Origin: a bacterium
Lineage (GTDB): Bacteria; Electryoneota; RPQS01; DYHQ01
Assembly (NCBI GenBank): GCA_030622545.1
Contig: JAUXGA010000001.1
Location: 310,001-374,000, forward strand
Length of the DNA stretch: 64,000 nt
Direction: 5' to 3'
Below, piece after piece: positions 8,908 through 17,926 of the stretch. The position numbers and the translations under genes were made by a program. The first letter of the stretch is position 1. Every line of letters starts with the position of its first letter. The notes beneath the pieces are model-generated. The model had not been told where the DNA came from, searched no databases, and saw only the letters and a list, made by a program, of their open reading frames with translations.

Positions 8908-10056
8908 ATGGCAACAAACTTTCGAGAACTCTTAGAACTTCTGTTTATTCGCAAGGCGAGTGACTTGCATATACGTGTTGGCACACCGCCGGTCTTGCGC
9001 ATTGACGGTGAGCTGTATGCAACGCAAGAAGCGAAGCTTACCTCTCAGGAAATCGAAAAATTCCTACAGAGCGTTCTCTCAGAGCAGCAATTTCAAACCT
9101 TTATCCGGGAAAAGGAATTTGATTTGGCACTTACCGTCCCCGGCCATGGCCGCACACGTGTAAATCTTTACTTTCAGAAGGGGACACCCGCGGCAGCCCT
9201 TCGTTCCATTAAGACGCAGATTCCCTCCTTTGACGAACTCAATCTGCCGGAAGTCCTGAAGAAAATCTCCGATTATCGGCGAGGATTCGTTCTTTTAACA
9301 GGCGCAACAGGTTCCGGAAAATCCACCACAATGGCGGCAATTATCGATCGAATCAATACGACTCGAAGCGCAAATATCTTATGTATCGAAGATCCGATCG
9401 AATACCTGTTCACAAATAAAAAATCCCTCATCGCGCAGCGGGAAGTGAAGATCGATACGATGCATTTCTTCACAGCATTGACACATGCGCTTCGAGAAGA
9501 CCCTGATGTTATTATGGTCGGAGAGATAAGGGATCCGGATACGATGATTATGGCTCTTCAAGCCGCTGAAACCGGTCATTTAGTTCTGACAACGCTGCAT
9601 ACTCTGAATGCTCTGGAAGCGGTGAACCGGCTTATTTCGTTCTTTCCTTTCTCGGAACAAGCTCAGGTTCGAGCGATGCTCGCGGGAACAATGCAAGCCA
9701 TTGTTTCGCAGCGCCTGATTCCGCGCAGCGATAAACCCGGGCGCGTGCCGGTCGTAGAAGTGCTGGTCAACACCGCCGCCGTGAAGGAATGCTTGGAAGA
9801 TCAAGATAAGATGTCTATGATTACAGGGCTTGTCGAAGATGATCGCGGCGTTCATGGCATGCAGAGCTTTGACCAATCTATTCTAAGCCTTTATCGCCAA
9901 GGCGTGGTTTCTATGGAAACCGCGATGCAGACCGCCACGAATCCCAATGATTTGGATATGGCGATTCGCGGAATTCAGGCTTCGGGTTCGCGGCTTGTTC
10001 AAACCGATGAGGCGGATACTGAGTCGCATAAAATGACGCCGAGTATAGCGGAATGA
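8908..10056 (+). CDS. pilT: Twitching motility / pilus retraction ATPase PilT
   Basis: A 382-residue hexameric ATPase of the type II/IV secretion family. The N-terminal PAS-like domain begins ELLFIRKASDLHIRVGTPP, typical of PilT. It is followed by Walker A GATGSGKSTT, an Asp box (EDPIEYL), Walker B (ALREDPDVIMVGEIRD) and the His box (GHLVLTTLHTLNA). PilT depolymerises pilin subunits into the inner membrane and powers retraction and twitching. The ATG at 8908 gives the usual length; a GTG at 8869 would add 13 residues and cannot be excluded. No pilB extension ATPase or pilC platform gene is in the window, so they must be elsewhere. The acidic C-terminal tail after about residue 350 is not conserved in the family. 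Confidence 0.95.
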   Translation: MATNFRELLELLFIRKASDLHIRVGTPPVLRIDGELYATQEAKLTSQEIEKFLQSVLSEQQFQTFIREKEFDLALTVPGHGRTRVNLYFQKGTPAAALRSIKTQIPSFDELNLPEVLKKISDYRRGFVLLTGATGSGKSTTMAAIIDRINTTRSANILCIEDPIEYLFTNKKSLIAQREVKIDTMHFFTALTHALREDPDVIMVGEIRDPDTMIMALQAAETGHLVLTTLHTLNALEAVNRLISFFPFSEQAQVRAMLAGTMQAIVSQRLIPRSDKPGRVPVVEVLVNTAAVKECLEDQDKMSMITGLVEDDRGVHGMQSFDQSILSLYRQGVVSMETAMQTATNPNDLDMAIRGIQASGSRLVQTDEADTESHKMTPSIAE

Positions 10057-10108
10057 CAGTTGGAGGAAGGGCTTCCTTTATCACAAATGAAGTTTGAGGG
10101 CACAGGAA

Positions 10109-11809
10109 ATGAACGGACGTGCTAAGCGTGCTATTGGTGTGGACATCGGAAGTCGTCGCATCAAAGTGGTTGCACTGAAAAAATCGAAAAAGGGGATTGA
10201 ACTCGAACGGTTTCACATCGAGTCGCTGCCTCCCGGATGCATCGTTGATCATCAAATCACGGATAGCTTCAGGCTCAGCGAGGTACTTGCCGACCTTGGA
10301 AGGAAAACGAAAATCCGAGGGAAAGAAGTCTGCTCGAGTCTGTACGGTAAGGGAATAGCGATTAAGAAAATCCTGACCGATTCGATGTCGGATGCTGAAC
10401 TGGCGAGTGCGATTTCCTATGAAGCGGAACAAAATTTCTCCTTCGATACCCGCGAAGTTTGTCTGGATTATATTCCTCTTCCGCAGGAACTCGATACGGA
10501 AGGCATGGAAGTTCTCCTGGTTGCGGCAAAGAATGACCTTGTTCATTCGACCATCGATGTACTCAGAGATTCCGGATCCCAATTAGGGCTCCTCGAAGTG
10601 GAACCCTTTGCTTTGCAGGCGGCGCTTACGGAAAGCGGCGATATTGATGAGACATCGACGATTGCTGTTCTTCAAATCGGGTTTCAAACGTCAACGATAA
10701 CGCTCTTCCACGAAGGACAATTTGAAGGCTCGCGCGATATCAACATTGCAGGACGAACCTATATCGAGGAATTGATTCGGCAGCGGGGAGTTTCTTTCGA
10801 ACGGGCAACGGCGATGCTTGCTCGCGAGAAGCTTACCCCTGCGGATGAAGGCGCTCTGGAAGAGGTGACGCGGAAAATCGGAGAGCGGTTCGCGGGAGCT
10901 GTTGTTCGAGCTTTCCCGACGAGTTTTGGCTCGGCGGCAGAAAAACCGGTATCTCATATCCTATTGTGCGGCGGTGGTGCGCATCTCCCGGGTATTGTAT
11001 CGATACTGTCGGAGAAATTCGATGTCACAACAGAGATAGCGGATCCTCTGAGTTTCGTCCTTCCCAGCATAGATGGTCGGGATGATGAACGAAAAGCCGT
11101 TGCGCCGGATCTGGCAACGGCCGTCGGATTGGCGTTACGCGGACTGGGCGATTTGTATCCGGGATTCAATCTGATGCCGGATGTGGAACGGAAAGGCGGC
11201 AGGAGAAGCCGACTCGCGGGAGCGTCCGTGATACTTCCGATTTTAGGGTTCGCGCTCATGCTGCTGGCCATGGTGATTACCACGATTGTTCAAGAGAATA
11301 AACTCGGAATCCTCCGGCACGAAGTGATGAAGATAAAAGGCGAGGTTGCTGTTTATGCGGCGAAGATTGCGGTGGTCGAGGAGTTGACTTCAAAGCGGAA
11401 AGATATTGTCGAACGGATTAACTTGATCGAGAAACTCGATCACGACCGCTTCTTACGGCTTCATATCTTAGATGAAATCAATCGAGCCCTCCCTCGATTG
11501 ACATGGCTGACATCCGTTCGAGAAGAGGGTGGAGGAGGACAGGGAATCACGTTTACGATACAAGGAGTGACATCCTCCAATTTAAAAGTGGCGGCATTCA
11601 TGGGCAATCTGGTCGCGTCGCCCTACTTGACGAACGTTGATCTGACGGTGACCGAAAAGAGCGAAATCGCAAATACGAGCGTCACGAAGTTCACACTCAT
11701 CGCCACCGTCAACGCAGCTCAGAAGGAGAAGCCGCCTCCGCAGCCCAAGGAAGACGCTCTTGCTCGGGGAATGCGTGTCATTCGAGAAGGGCGTCCCTCA
11801 AGCCCCTGA
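10109..11809 (+). CDS. PilM-PilN fusion, type IV pilus alignment complex
   Basis: A 566-residue protein in which two normally separate pilus proteins are one reading frame. Residues 1-345 are PilM, an actin-like ATPase-fold cytoplasmic protein (GVDIGSRRIKVVAL near the start, LCGGGAHLPGI near 290). At residues 353-357 comes FNLMP, matching the INLLP motif with which PilN normally docks in PilM, then a basic stretch, one transmembrane helix (about 374-394), a coiled coil and a ferredoxin-like periplasmic domain typical of PilN. No stop or plausible new start separates the halves. The start at 10109 has GAGGG 8 bases upstream. Downstream come a lipoprotein gene, pilO, pilP and pilQ, the standard alignment subcomplex order. 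Confidence 0.9.
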   Translation: MNGRAKRAIGVDIGSRRIKVVALKKSKKGIELERFHIESLPPGCIVDHQITDSFRLSEVLADLGRKTKIRGKEVCSSLYGKGIAIKKILTDSMSDAELASAISYEAEQNFSFDTREVCLDYIPLPQELDTEGMEVLLVAAKNDLVHSTIDVLRDSGSQLGLLEVEPFALQAALTESGDIDETSTIAVLQIGFQTSTITLFHEGQFEGSRDINIAGRTYIEELIRQRGVSFERATAMLAREKLTPADEGALEEVTRKIGERFAGAVVRAFPTSFGSAAEKPVSHILLCGGGAHLPGIVSILSEKFDVTTEIADPLSFVLPSIDGRDDERKAVAPDLATAVGLALRGLGDLYPGFNLMPDVERKGGRRSRLAGASVILPILGFALMLLAMVITTIVQENKLGILRHEVMKIKGEVAVYAAKIAVVEELTSKRKDIVERINLIEKLDHDRFLRLHILDEINRALPRLTWLTSVREEGGGGQGITFTIQGVTSSNLKVAAFMGNLVASPYLTNVDLTVTEKSEIANTSVTKFTLIATVNAAQKEKPPPQPKEDALARGMRVIREGRPSSP

Positions 11810-11884
11810 GGTATAAGGGAATGGGGGGCGGTTTAACGTTAAAAGATGTTTGGAAATCATAGATATTAGCTTTGGGAGGAGACG

Positions 11885-12340
11885 ATGAAACGGCTTGCCG
11901 TGCTTGTCTTCAAAGTGGGAATCATCGGAGCGCTGTTGGCTTTTTCAAGTTGCACAGAAGGAGTCGATGACTATCCGGATGCCGCGAAAGTCAGTGGGTA
12001 TGTGTTCACCGACGAAACTGAGTCTCAGGGAGTGCAGGGAGTCAGTATCATCTTGGAATCGGATTCGGAAAGCGAAACAGCTTATCTGGGTCCGGATCGA
12101 TGGTGCTATACGGATGAAAACGGTTACTTCGAGGGATTTCTCAATCTCGGGAGTACGCGGAATACGGTCACCGGAGACTTCACCTATCAGTACTTCGGCG
12201 ATGTCAGGATAAGTTACCATTACAATGGTCAATTCTTTTCCTGGGGCGGCGGTGCGACCGTTCAGGCCGGAGGGAACTTCCTGTGTCCGGAGGTCTATTT
12301 GACGCAATTTCTCCCGATCGGTTCAGGAGGAGGAGGGTAG
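11885..12340 (+). CDS. Lipoprotein with carboxypeptidase-regulatory-like domain, inserted in the pil operon
   Basis: A 151-residue protein with a lipoprotein signal peptide: basic start, hydrophobic core, and FSSC with the candidate lipidated Cys at residue 23. The mature part contains KVSGYVFTDETESQGVQGV and YTDENGYFEGFL, a pattern of carboxypeptidase-regulatory-like/CNA-B beta-sandwich domains, and ends in a Gly-rich tail. GGGAGGAG precedes the ATG, and the stop lies 2 bases before the pilO start, so co-expression with the alignment complex is very likely. Secretins often need a lipoprotein pilotin, and a piloting or outer-membrane anchoring role is possible, but the fold differs from known pilotins, which are TPR or small alpha/beta proteins. 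No function can be assigned. Confidence 0.7.
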   Translation: MKRLAVLVFKVGIIGALLAFSSCTEGVDDYPDAAKVSGYVFTDETESQGVQGVSIILESDSESETAYLGPDRWCYTDENGYFEGFLNLGSTRNTVTGDFTYQYFGDVRISYHYNGQFFSWGGGATVQAGGNFLCPEVYLTQFLPIGSGGGG

Positions 12341-12342
12341 AC

Positions 12343-12966
12343 GTGAAACTGCGAGATCCTGCGATACAAAAATGGATGATCATTGGCGGTCTTGCCATCG
12401 GACTTGCTTATGGCTACTGGAATTATATCTATCAGCCAAAAAAGGCAAGAATCCTTCAAATGGAGCAGAAACTGAAGACGGATCGCGAGCGCTTGGAACG
12501 AGGGAAAAGAGTCGCAAGGAATTTCAATTCCTTTCGAGACAATTATGAGCAACTGCTGGTTAATTGGGACGCGGCTCTCGAACTATTGCCGACAGAAAAA
12601 GAGATGGATGACCTGCTCAAGCAGATTACGCTGGCGGGACAGAGCAGTCAGGTGTCGTTTCTTCTCTTCCGACCTTTGGAGCCGGTGGAACATCCTTATT
12701 ATTGGGAGAATCCGATCCGCGTGAAAACCCTTTCGACCTACCATCGTCTTGGGGAATTCATGTCGAAAATCGCGGCGCTGCCTCGAATCGTGAATATTTC
12801 AAATCTGACGATGACAGCCTGGGCTCCGCGAAAGGGACGTTCGCAGAATACAGTGGAAACGGAATTCCTGGCGACAATCTATATCTTTAAACAATTAGGT
12901 GCGCCGGCAACAGTTTCCAAACCCGAAGAAGAGACACGCAAGAGAAAACCGCGCAGAAGAAGTTAA
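12343..12966 (+). CDS. pilO: Type IV pilus alignment protein PilO
   Basis: A 207-residue inner-membrane protein: a short cytoplasmic N-terminus, one transmembrane helix (about residues 13-30), a coiled coil (residues 30-75, rich in Lys, Arg and Glu) and a ferredoxin-like periplasmic domain, with the PilO-typical stretch around LGEFMSKIAALPRIVNISNL. It pairs with PilN to connect the inner membrane to PilP and the secretin. The GTG start at 12343 is chosen because GGAGGAGGAGGG ends 5 bases upstream and the upstream gene stops at 12340; a start further upstream would overlap the lipoprotein gene. Confidence 0.92.
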   Translation: MKLRDPAIQKWMIIGGLAIGLAYGYWNYIYQPKKARILQMEQKLKTDRERLERGKRVARNFNSFRDNYEQLLVNWDAALELLPTEKEMDDLLKQITLAGQSSQVSFLLFRPLEPVEHPYYWENPIRVKTLSTYHRLGEFMSKIAALPRIVNISNLTMTAWAPRKGRSQNTVETEFLATIYIFKQLGAPATVSKPEEETRKRKPRRRS

Positions 12967-12979
12967 GAGGAGTTCTGGA

Positions 12980-13546
12980 ATGAAAAACAGAATGGACATC
13001 GGCAGAACATACATGTGGAGCCCAGTTCTCTTGGCTTTTGTTGTCTTCGTCTGTGCTTCGAGTAGTTCAGCCGAAACGATTTCCAAGCAGACAGCCAATC
13101 TTCCGGAGAATACCTCGACGGCTGATTCGGCGGTGAACTTTGTCGGGCCGGTGGCTTCAACAGAAGCTCTGCTGAAGTCAGAAGAACTTCACCAGAAGAA
13201 AACAAAACCTCAACCGACGATTCGAAGAGAAGAACCCTTTGTCTATTCGTCCCGAGGTCGGAGAGATTCCTTCCGGCCGCTGATTACGGATTCGAAGAAA
13301 GGCGAAGTAGTAAAGACGGATTTGCTGCAGCTGGAGGGAGCGGTTTTGACGGGAGTTGTCTGGAGCGGAGGAGAGTATTTGGCGATGGTTAAAGACAAAG
13401 ACGGCAGAAGCTTCTTCCTTAGACAGGGAGACAGTGTTTACCGAGGGAAGGTCATCACGGTTACTCAAAAAAAAGCCGTTTTCCGGCTTGTCGAATTCGG
13501 CGAAGTCGAGCGGATTACACTGTCCGTCCGCTCCAATCAGGGATAA
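12980..13546 (+). CDS. pilP: PilP-like periplasmic connector
   Basis: A 188-residue protein with an N-terminal signal or anchor (hydrophobic residues 14-28, ending Ser-Ser-Ala). A disordered linker follows, then the PilP-type motif SSRGRRDSFRPL (residues 84-95; the consensus has DPFxP) and a small beta domain (GAVLTGVVWSGGEYLAMVKD, then FFLRQGDSV and VITVTQKKAVF). PilP binds the PilN/PilO dimer and the N0 domain of the secretin. Proteobacterial PilP is usually lipidated; here the Cys in the hydrophobic core is not in a good lipobox. AGAGGAG lies 7 bases upstream of the ATG. Position between pilO and pilQ supports the call. Confidence 0.88.
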   Translation: MKNRMDIGRTYMWSPVLLAFVVFVCASSSSAETISKQTANLPENTSTADSAVNFVGPVASTEALLKSEELHQKKTKPQPTIRREEPFVYSSRGRRDSFRPLITDSKKGEVVKTDLLQLEGAVLTGVVWSGGEYLAMVKDKDGRSFFLRQGDSVYRGKVITVTQKKAVFRLVEFGEVERITLSVRSNQG

Positions 13547-13576
13547 CACCAAACGAGCGCATAGAGGGAAGGTATC

Positions 13577-14809
13577 ATGAAACGGTTCGTTACTATCATG
13601 GCCGTGATGGCAACACTAATCGCGGCGGAAGCTCTCTTCGGGCAAACGGCTCCGTATCGGGGTTCCGCTGGAAAGATTTCGCTTAATGTCGAGGAAGCCG
13701 ATATCCGAACGGTTCTCCGCAGTATCTCGGAGTTCTCCGGGATGAATATTGTGGCGGGTTCCAAGGTGAAAGGGTCTGTCACCGTTTTGCTGCATGAAGT
13801 TTCCTGGCGAGAAGCGCTGGATAATATCCTCAAGATGAACGATTTTGTCGCCATCGAGGAACAGGGAATCATTCGTGTCACCACACTTGAAGATATTCAG
13901 AACGCGGTGAAAAATGAAGAACTCGAGACGGGGATATTTCAAATCAAATACGCCCGTGCCGAAAAACTTGCAGCGGTGATTGACAAACTACTGACGGATC
14001 GTGGAAAAGTGCAAGCGGATGTCCGAGCGAACACGCTGATCGTTACAGATATCTCCAGTAGCATCGAAGCGGTTCAGAGAATTGTTAAGGAACTGGATAA
14101 GCAAATGGATCAGGTGCTCATCGAAGCTAAAATCGTCGAAGTGGATACTCGAGTCGAAAAGGAAATCGGGATCGACTGGTCTATGGGAAATCTGGATAAT
14201 CCGCTGCAGCCAGTCCATGCAGGTGCTAACGTGGAGCTTAGCCCGGGCGATCCGACAGGGACGTTCACCTTGGGGCGTTTGCACAAGGGCGTTAACCTGC
14301 AGGCGATGATAAAAACCCTCGAGGAAGAGGGCAAGGCCGAAATCTTATCGCAGCCATCCGTGCTCATTTCCGATAACGAAACCGCCACCATCCTTTCGGG
14401 AAAGAAAATCCCCATTAATCGTATCGATATGGCTGGGAATATTATCACGGAGTTCTACGACGTCGCTGTCAAGCTGACCGTCACTCCTCACATTAATCCA
14501 AATAATCAGGTCCTGATGGATCTTCACCCCGAGGTCAGCGATCTTTCCGGAGAAGCAACCGTTTCCGGGGGAATCATTATTCTGACATCCGAGATTAAGA
14601 CGAAGCTTCTTGTTGATGATGGTGAGACGGTCGTTATTGGCGGGGTCGTGCGCTCGAAAAAAGAGGAGACCGAGCGCCGGATTCCACTTCTGCATGCGAT
14701 TCCATTGCTTGGCAGATTATTTACCTATAACTTCGAGGCTCTGGACAAAACGGAGATCATGATTTTCGTCACCCCGCATGTGATTGAGGCGAAGGTGGCT
14801 CAGAAGTAG
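13577..14809 (+). CDS. pilQ: Type IV pilus secretin PilQ, short form
   Basis: A 410-residue secretin with a signal peptide (cleavage near residue 21). Domains in order: N0/STN (about 30-105, SLNVEEADIRTVLRSISEFSG), N1/secretin_N (about 115-180, ending VLIEAKIVEV) and the secretin pore domain (about 185-405, with GKAEILSQPSVLISDNETATI and ETVVIGGVVRSKKEE). It forms the outer-membrane channel through which the pilus passes. The family usually has 600-900 residues; the peptidoglycan-binding AMIN domains and extra N domains are missing, which may leave anchoring to another protein, perhaps the lipoprotein encoded upstream. It is the last gene of the pil operon. Confidence 0.95.
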   Translation: MKRFVTIMAVMATLIAAEALFGQTAPYRGSAGKISLNVEEADIRTVLRSISEFSGMNIVAGSKVKGSVTVLLHEVSWREALDNILKMNDFVAIEEQGIIRVTTLEDIQNAVKNEELETGIFQIKYARAEKLAAVIDKLLTDRGKVQADVRANTLIVTDISSSIEAVQRIVKELDKQMDQVLIEAKIVEVDTRVEKEIGIDWSMGNLDNPLQPVHAGANVELSPGDPTGTFTLGRLHKGVNLQAMIKTLEEEGKAEILSQPSVLISDNETATILSGKKIPINRIDMAGNIITEFYDVAVKLTVTPHINPNNQVLMDLHPEVSDLSGEATVSGGIIILTSEIKTKLLVDDGETVVIGGVVRSKKEETERRIPLLHAIPLLGRLFTYNFEALDKTEIMIFVTPHVIEAKVAQK

Positions 14810-14811
14810 CC

Positions 14812-14894
14812 AATCCTACATTCTTACATACAAAAAAACTTGCCGCGAAACGATCCATAATAAGGTGATCATGGCAAGTTTTTTCTGTAGGATT
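14812..14894. terminator. Large two-stem inverted repeat ending the pil operon
   Basis: Outer arms AATCCTACA (14812-14820) and TGTAGGATT (14886-14894) are perfect complements. Inner arms AAAAAACTTGCC (14833-14844) and GGCAAGTTTTTT (14873-14884) are also perfect. The inner stem has an A-run on the left and a T-run on the right, the layout of a bidirectional intrinsic terminator. The 28-base loop contains a further short GATCC/GGTGATC pairing. It starts 3 bases after the pilQ stop. Confidence 0.75.
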
Positions 14895-15087
14895 TCTTAT
14901 GAATCCTGTCGCAGACGGGTGACACACCCACAACGGCGAGTGGAATACGATATGAAACTTCTGCGACAAGCCTCGAATCGGGTTAATTCAGGGTTTTAAT
15001 TGCATGATATTTATTCATTTTACATGAAATGATGTGATAAACAGTGATGATGATACATGAAAATTTGAGGAAAGCAGGCTCAGAGAG

Positions 15088-15116
15088 TTGACTTTTAGGA
15101 AAGTATAGTGTAAATT
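15088..15116 (+). promoter_or_regulatory. Sigma-70-type promoter for the secreted protease
   Basis: TTGACT (15088-15093), a 17-base spacer and TAAATT (15111-15116) lie 55 bases upstream of the protease ATG. The rest of the gap after the pil terminator (14895-15087) is AT-rich, contains a small palindrome around TCATTT/AAATGA, and has no gene that I can see. Confidence 0.6.
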
Positions 15117-15170
15117 TATGGATTGAATAAAGTGCATCTTTGAATTCACAACACCGTAGGAGAAATTAAC

Positions 15171-17900
15171 ATGCGATTCCGATGGAGCGAGGCGGTATGG
15201 CCGCTACTTGCACTGCTGGTGCCTTGCCTGGTCTTTGCAGCACCCTATGAAGGCGACGAATGGTTGCCGGGGCACCTGATTATTAACTTCAAGGCGTCGA
15301 TTGGAACGGCGACTCCGACAACCTTAGATGATGGCATTGTCTCGATGGGCATCCCATCGGTTGATGAACTTCTTTCCACCTATCAGGTTCATCAGGCGAA
15401 GAGGCTGGTGCCGGACGAAATCCTTGCTCGAATGGAATACCCGCCGGATTTCAGTCGTCTGTATATTTTGCATTTCCCGACACTCCTTGAAGTCATTCCC
15501 ATAATCGCCGATTTCGAGGCGAATCCTTATGTTCGATATGCGGAACCTGATCTTCTGCGTATCATAAATCGCACTCCCAACGATCCCATGTGGGGAAATC
15601 AGTGGGATAAAGCTATCATGAATTGTCCGGCGGCATGGGATTACAGCACAGGTGATTCGACGATTATCGTTTGTGCGATTGACACAGGAACCGACTGGAA
15701 TCACCCTGATCTTACCCCAACTCTCTGGGTGAATCCCGGGGAGGATTTGGATGGAGATGGAGTCCCTTGGGAATGGGATGACATTCCCGGCGACCCGGAC
15801 GATGCGGATTGGATCGACAACGACGGCAATGGCTACGTGGATGATCTCATCGGCTGGGACTTCATCGATAACATGGGCGGCTGCGCCACAGGTGAGGATT
15901 GTGATAATCCGGACAACGATCCCTTTGGTATGGAACCGCATGGAACACACTGTCTTGGACTCATGGCGGCGAAAGGGAACAATTCGACGGGCGTCACTGG
16001 TTGCGGCTGGAACTTCAGTGGTATGGCGGTTCGCGCTGGTTATCTGGCCAGCGATGGAATGGGATACATGCCCCAGAGCGCAACTCTTCCGGCAATTGCC
16101 TACGCGACAGCTATGGGAGCGAAAATCATTACCATGTCCTATGGCGGGGGTGGTAGCAGCTCTGCCGGAAGGGATGCGATGGAAGCCGCGTGGAATAACG
16201 GCGTTCTCCTGTTTGGCGCCGCTGGCAACGAGCCGACGGAACAATTGCATTATCCCGCTTGCTATCCCTATGTCATATCCGTTGCGTCAACTGCAGAGAA
16301 TGACGCACTTTCCTATTGGTCGAATCGCGGTACCTGGCTGGATCTTTGTGCGCCGGGCGATCACCCTATCTGGTCCACCATCATTAATGGTTACGGCGGC
16401 TCGGGTTGGGGAGGAACCTCAATGGCTTGCCCTAATGCCGGAGGAGTCGCGGCTCTTATCTGGAACATGATACCGGAGTTCACCAACGCTGATATGGACT
16501 CGATGATTATGTACTACAGTGCGGATATCAGCGCACAAAACCCCGGAGTTGATCCTGCAAAACTCGGCGCCGGTCGCATTGATGCCGGGATGATGCTCAT
16601 GACTCGTTTCGCTCACTTGACATTTGTCGGCACCGAAATCACTGGAGATGATGACGGCGATGGGCGTCTTGAAGCGGGCGAAAGCGGTGACTTGATTATC
16701 ACGATTCGTAACGACGAAGGCTGGGCGACAGCGAGGGATATTCGCGGCCGAGTATTTACGGATGACCCCAATCTGACCGTGATGGAAGATTCGGTCTATT
16801 TCGACGATTTAATGGGTGGTATGAGCGGAACAAATGCAACTTCCCCTGTGCTGATTGCTGTGGATAATTCCGTTGAGGGATCTTACTGGTCAACTTTCAC
16901 ACTGGATGTTCAAGCGGACGGTTATGAATTGACCGAAGAATTTCAGGTCTTGATCGGACGTCCGCCATTGCTGTTTGTGGATGATGCTGCCGGATTGTAT
17001 TACGATGCACAATTTACTTCGGATTTCGATTGTCTCCGTGTGCCGTACGATTTCTGGGATGTTGAAGAAGACGGCGAGCTGGATGCAACGACGATGGCAT
17101 TCTACCAGGAACTTTTCTGGTATTGTGGAAATGAAGATACCTCGACGCTGACAGTGGATGATCAGACTAATCTGGCGGCTTTCCTGGACAATGGAGGGAA
17201 ATTAGCGCTTATCGGAAGGTTAATCGACCGCGATTTGCGAGATGATGATTTCTATGCCGATTATCTTCATTGCGCAAGCGGAGAACTTGATTCTCTGGGA
17301 CGGCAATTGACAGGCGTAACCGATGATGAGATTTCGGATGACCTTAGTCTGCTGCTTCTGGGGAGCTGCGCCAACAACGGCGGAACAAATCCACAATCCC
17401 GGATTGTTCCCCTTGCAGGAGCATCAACGGTGTTTACATATAATGAGGATGGCCGTACAGCGGCGATCAAATACGGAGATTCTACAACCTATCAAATCGC
17501 CTATTTCGCCTTCGCTGTCGAAGCTGCATGTGGTTACAGCGGTTCGGATCACCATCGGGTGATTGTAAGGAGAGTCCTGGAGTGGTTCCGTGGTCATTCG
17601 CTGGCTACTGAACCAGTAGAGGTTGGTCGTATTCCCGAACAATATGCGCTGTTAGGCAACTATCCGAATCCGTTCAATCCAACCACGACGATTCGCTATG
17701 ATGTGCGAACGCCGGGACAGGTGACGTTGAAGGTCTATGATGTCATGGGACGGTTGACAGCGACTCTCTACGATGCGCGTGCGCAAGTCGGTCATCATCA
17801 GGTGCAATTCAATGGCGCGGGTCTGGCAAGCGGTATCTACTTCGTGAACATGACAGCGCCGGGATTTTCGAGCACCAACAAGATGGTTCTCCTGAAGTAA
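15171..17900 (+). CDS. Secreted subtilisin-like serine protease (S8) with Por/FlgD-type C-terminal sorting domain
   Basis: A 909-residue exported protease. Residues 1-23 are a signal peptide. An N-terminal propeptide-like region follows, then the S8 catalytic domain with Asp171 (CAIDTGTDWNHPDL), His257 (PHGTHCLGLMAAKGN) and Ser417 (GWGGTSMACPNAGG). The middle part has beta-rich domains with repeated DDGDGRLEAGE-type acidic motifs that may bind calcium. Residues from about 830 form a sorting domain beginning NYPNPFNPTTTIRYDV and ending SGIYFVNMTAPGF...MVLLK, the FlgD-like/type A C-terminal domain used for secretion in FCB bacteria. TAGGAG lies 8 bases before the ATG. The gene has its own promoter and terminator, so it is monocistronic. 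Type IX secretion is inferred; no por/spr genes are present here. Confidence 0.95.
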   Translation: MRFRWSEAVWPLLALLVPCLVFAAPYEGDEWLPGHLIINFKASIGTATPTTLDDGIVSMGIPSVDELLSTYQVHQAKRLVPDEILARMEYPPDFSRLYILHFPTLLEVIPIIADFEANPYVRYAEPDLLRIINRTPNDPMWGNQWDKAIMNCPAAWDYSTGDSTIIVCAIDTGTDWNHPDLTPTLWVNPGEDLDGDGVPWEWDDIPGDPDDADWIDNDGNGYVDDLIGWDFIDNMGGCATGEDCDNPDNDPFGMEPHGTHCLGLMAAKGNNSTGVTGCGWNFSGMAVRAGYLASDGMGYMPQSATLPAIAYATAMGAKIITMSYGGGGSSSAGRDAMEAAWNNGVLLFGAAGNEPTEQLHYPACYPYVISVASTAENDALSYWSNRGTWLDLCAPGDHPIWSTIINGYGGSGWGGTSMACPNAGGVAALIWNMIPEFTNADMDSMIMYYSADISAQNPGVDPAKLGAGRIDAGMMLMTRFAHLTFVGTEITGDDDGDGRLEAGESGDLIITIRNDEGWATARDIRGRVFTDDPNLTVMEDSVYFDDLMGGMSGTNATSPVLIAVDNSVEGSYWSTFTLDVQADGYELTEEFQVLIGRPPLLFVDDAAGLYYDAQFTSDFDCLRVPYDFWDVEEDGELDATTMAFYQELFWYCGNEDTSTLTVDDQTNLAAFLDNGGKLALIGRLIDRDLRDDDFYADYLHCASGELDSLGRQLTGVTDDEISDDLSLLLLGSCANNGGTNPQSRIVPLAGASTVFTYNEDGRTAAIKYGDSTTYQIAYFAFAVEAACGYSGSDHHRVIVRRVLEWFRGHSLATEPVEVGRIPEQYALLGNYPNPFNPTTTIRYDVRTPGQVTLKVYDVMGRLTATLYDARAQVGHHQVQFNGAGLASGIYFVNMTAPGFSSTNKMVLLK

Positions 17901-17926
17901 TCCCCTTCTGTGAAATCTATACAATC

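Noticed and set aside
15324-16250. 308-codon open frame on the minus strand inside the subtilase gene
   Set aside because: The plus strand encodes the full catalytic triad here, so the antisense frame is a shadow.
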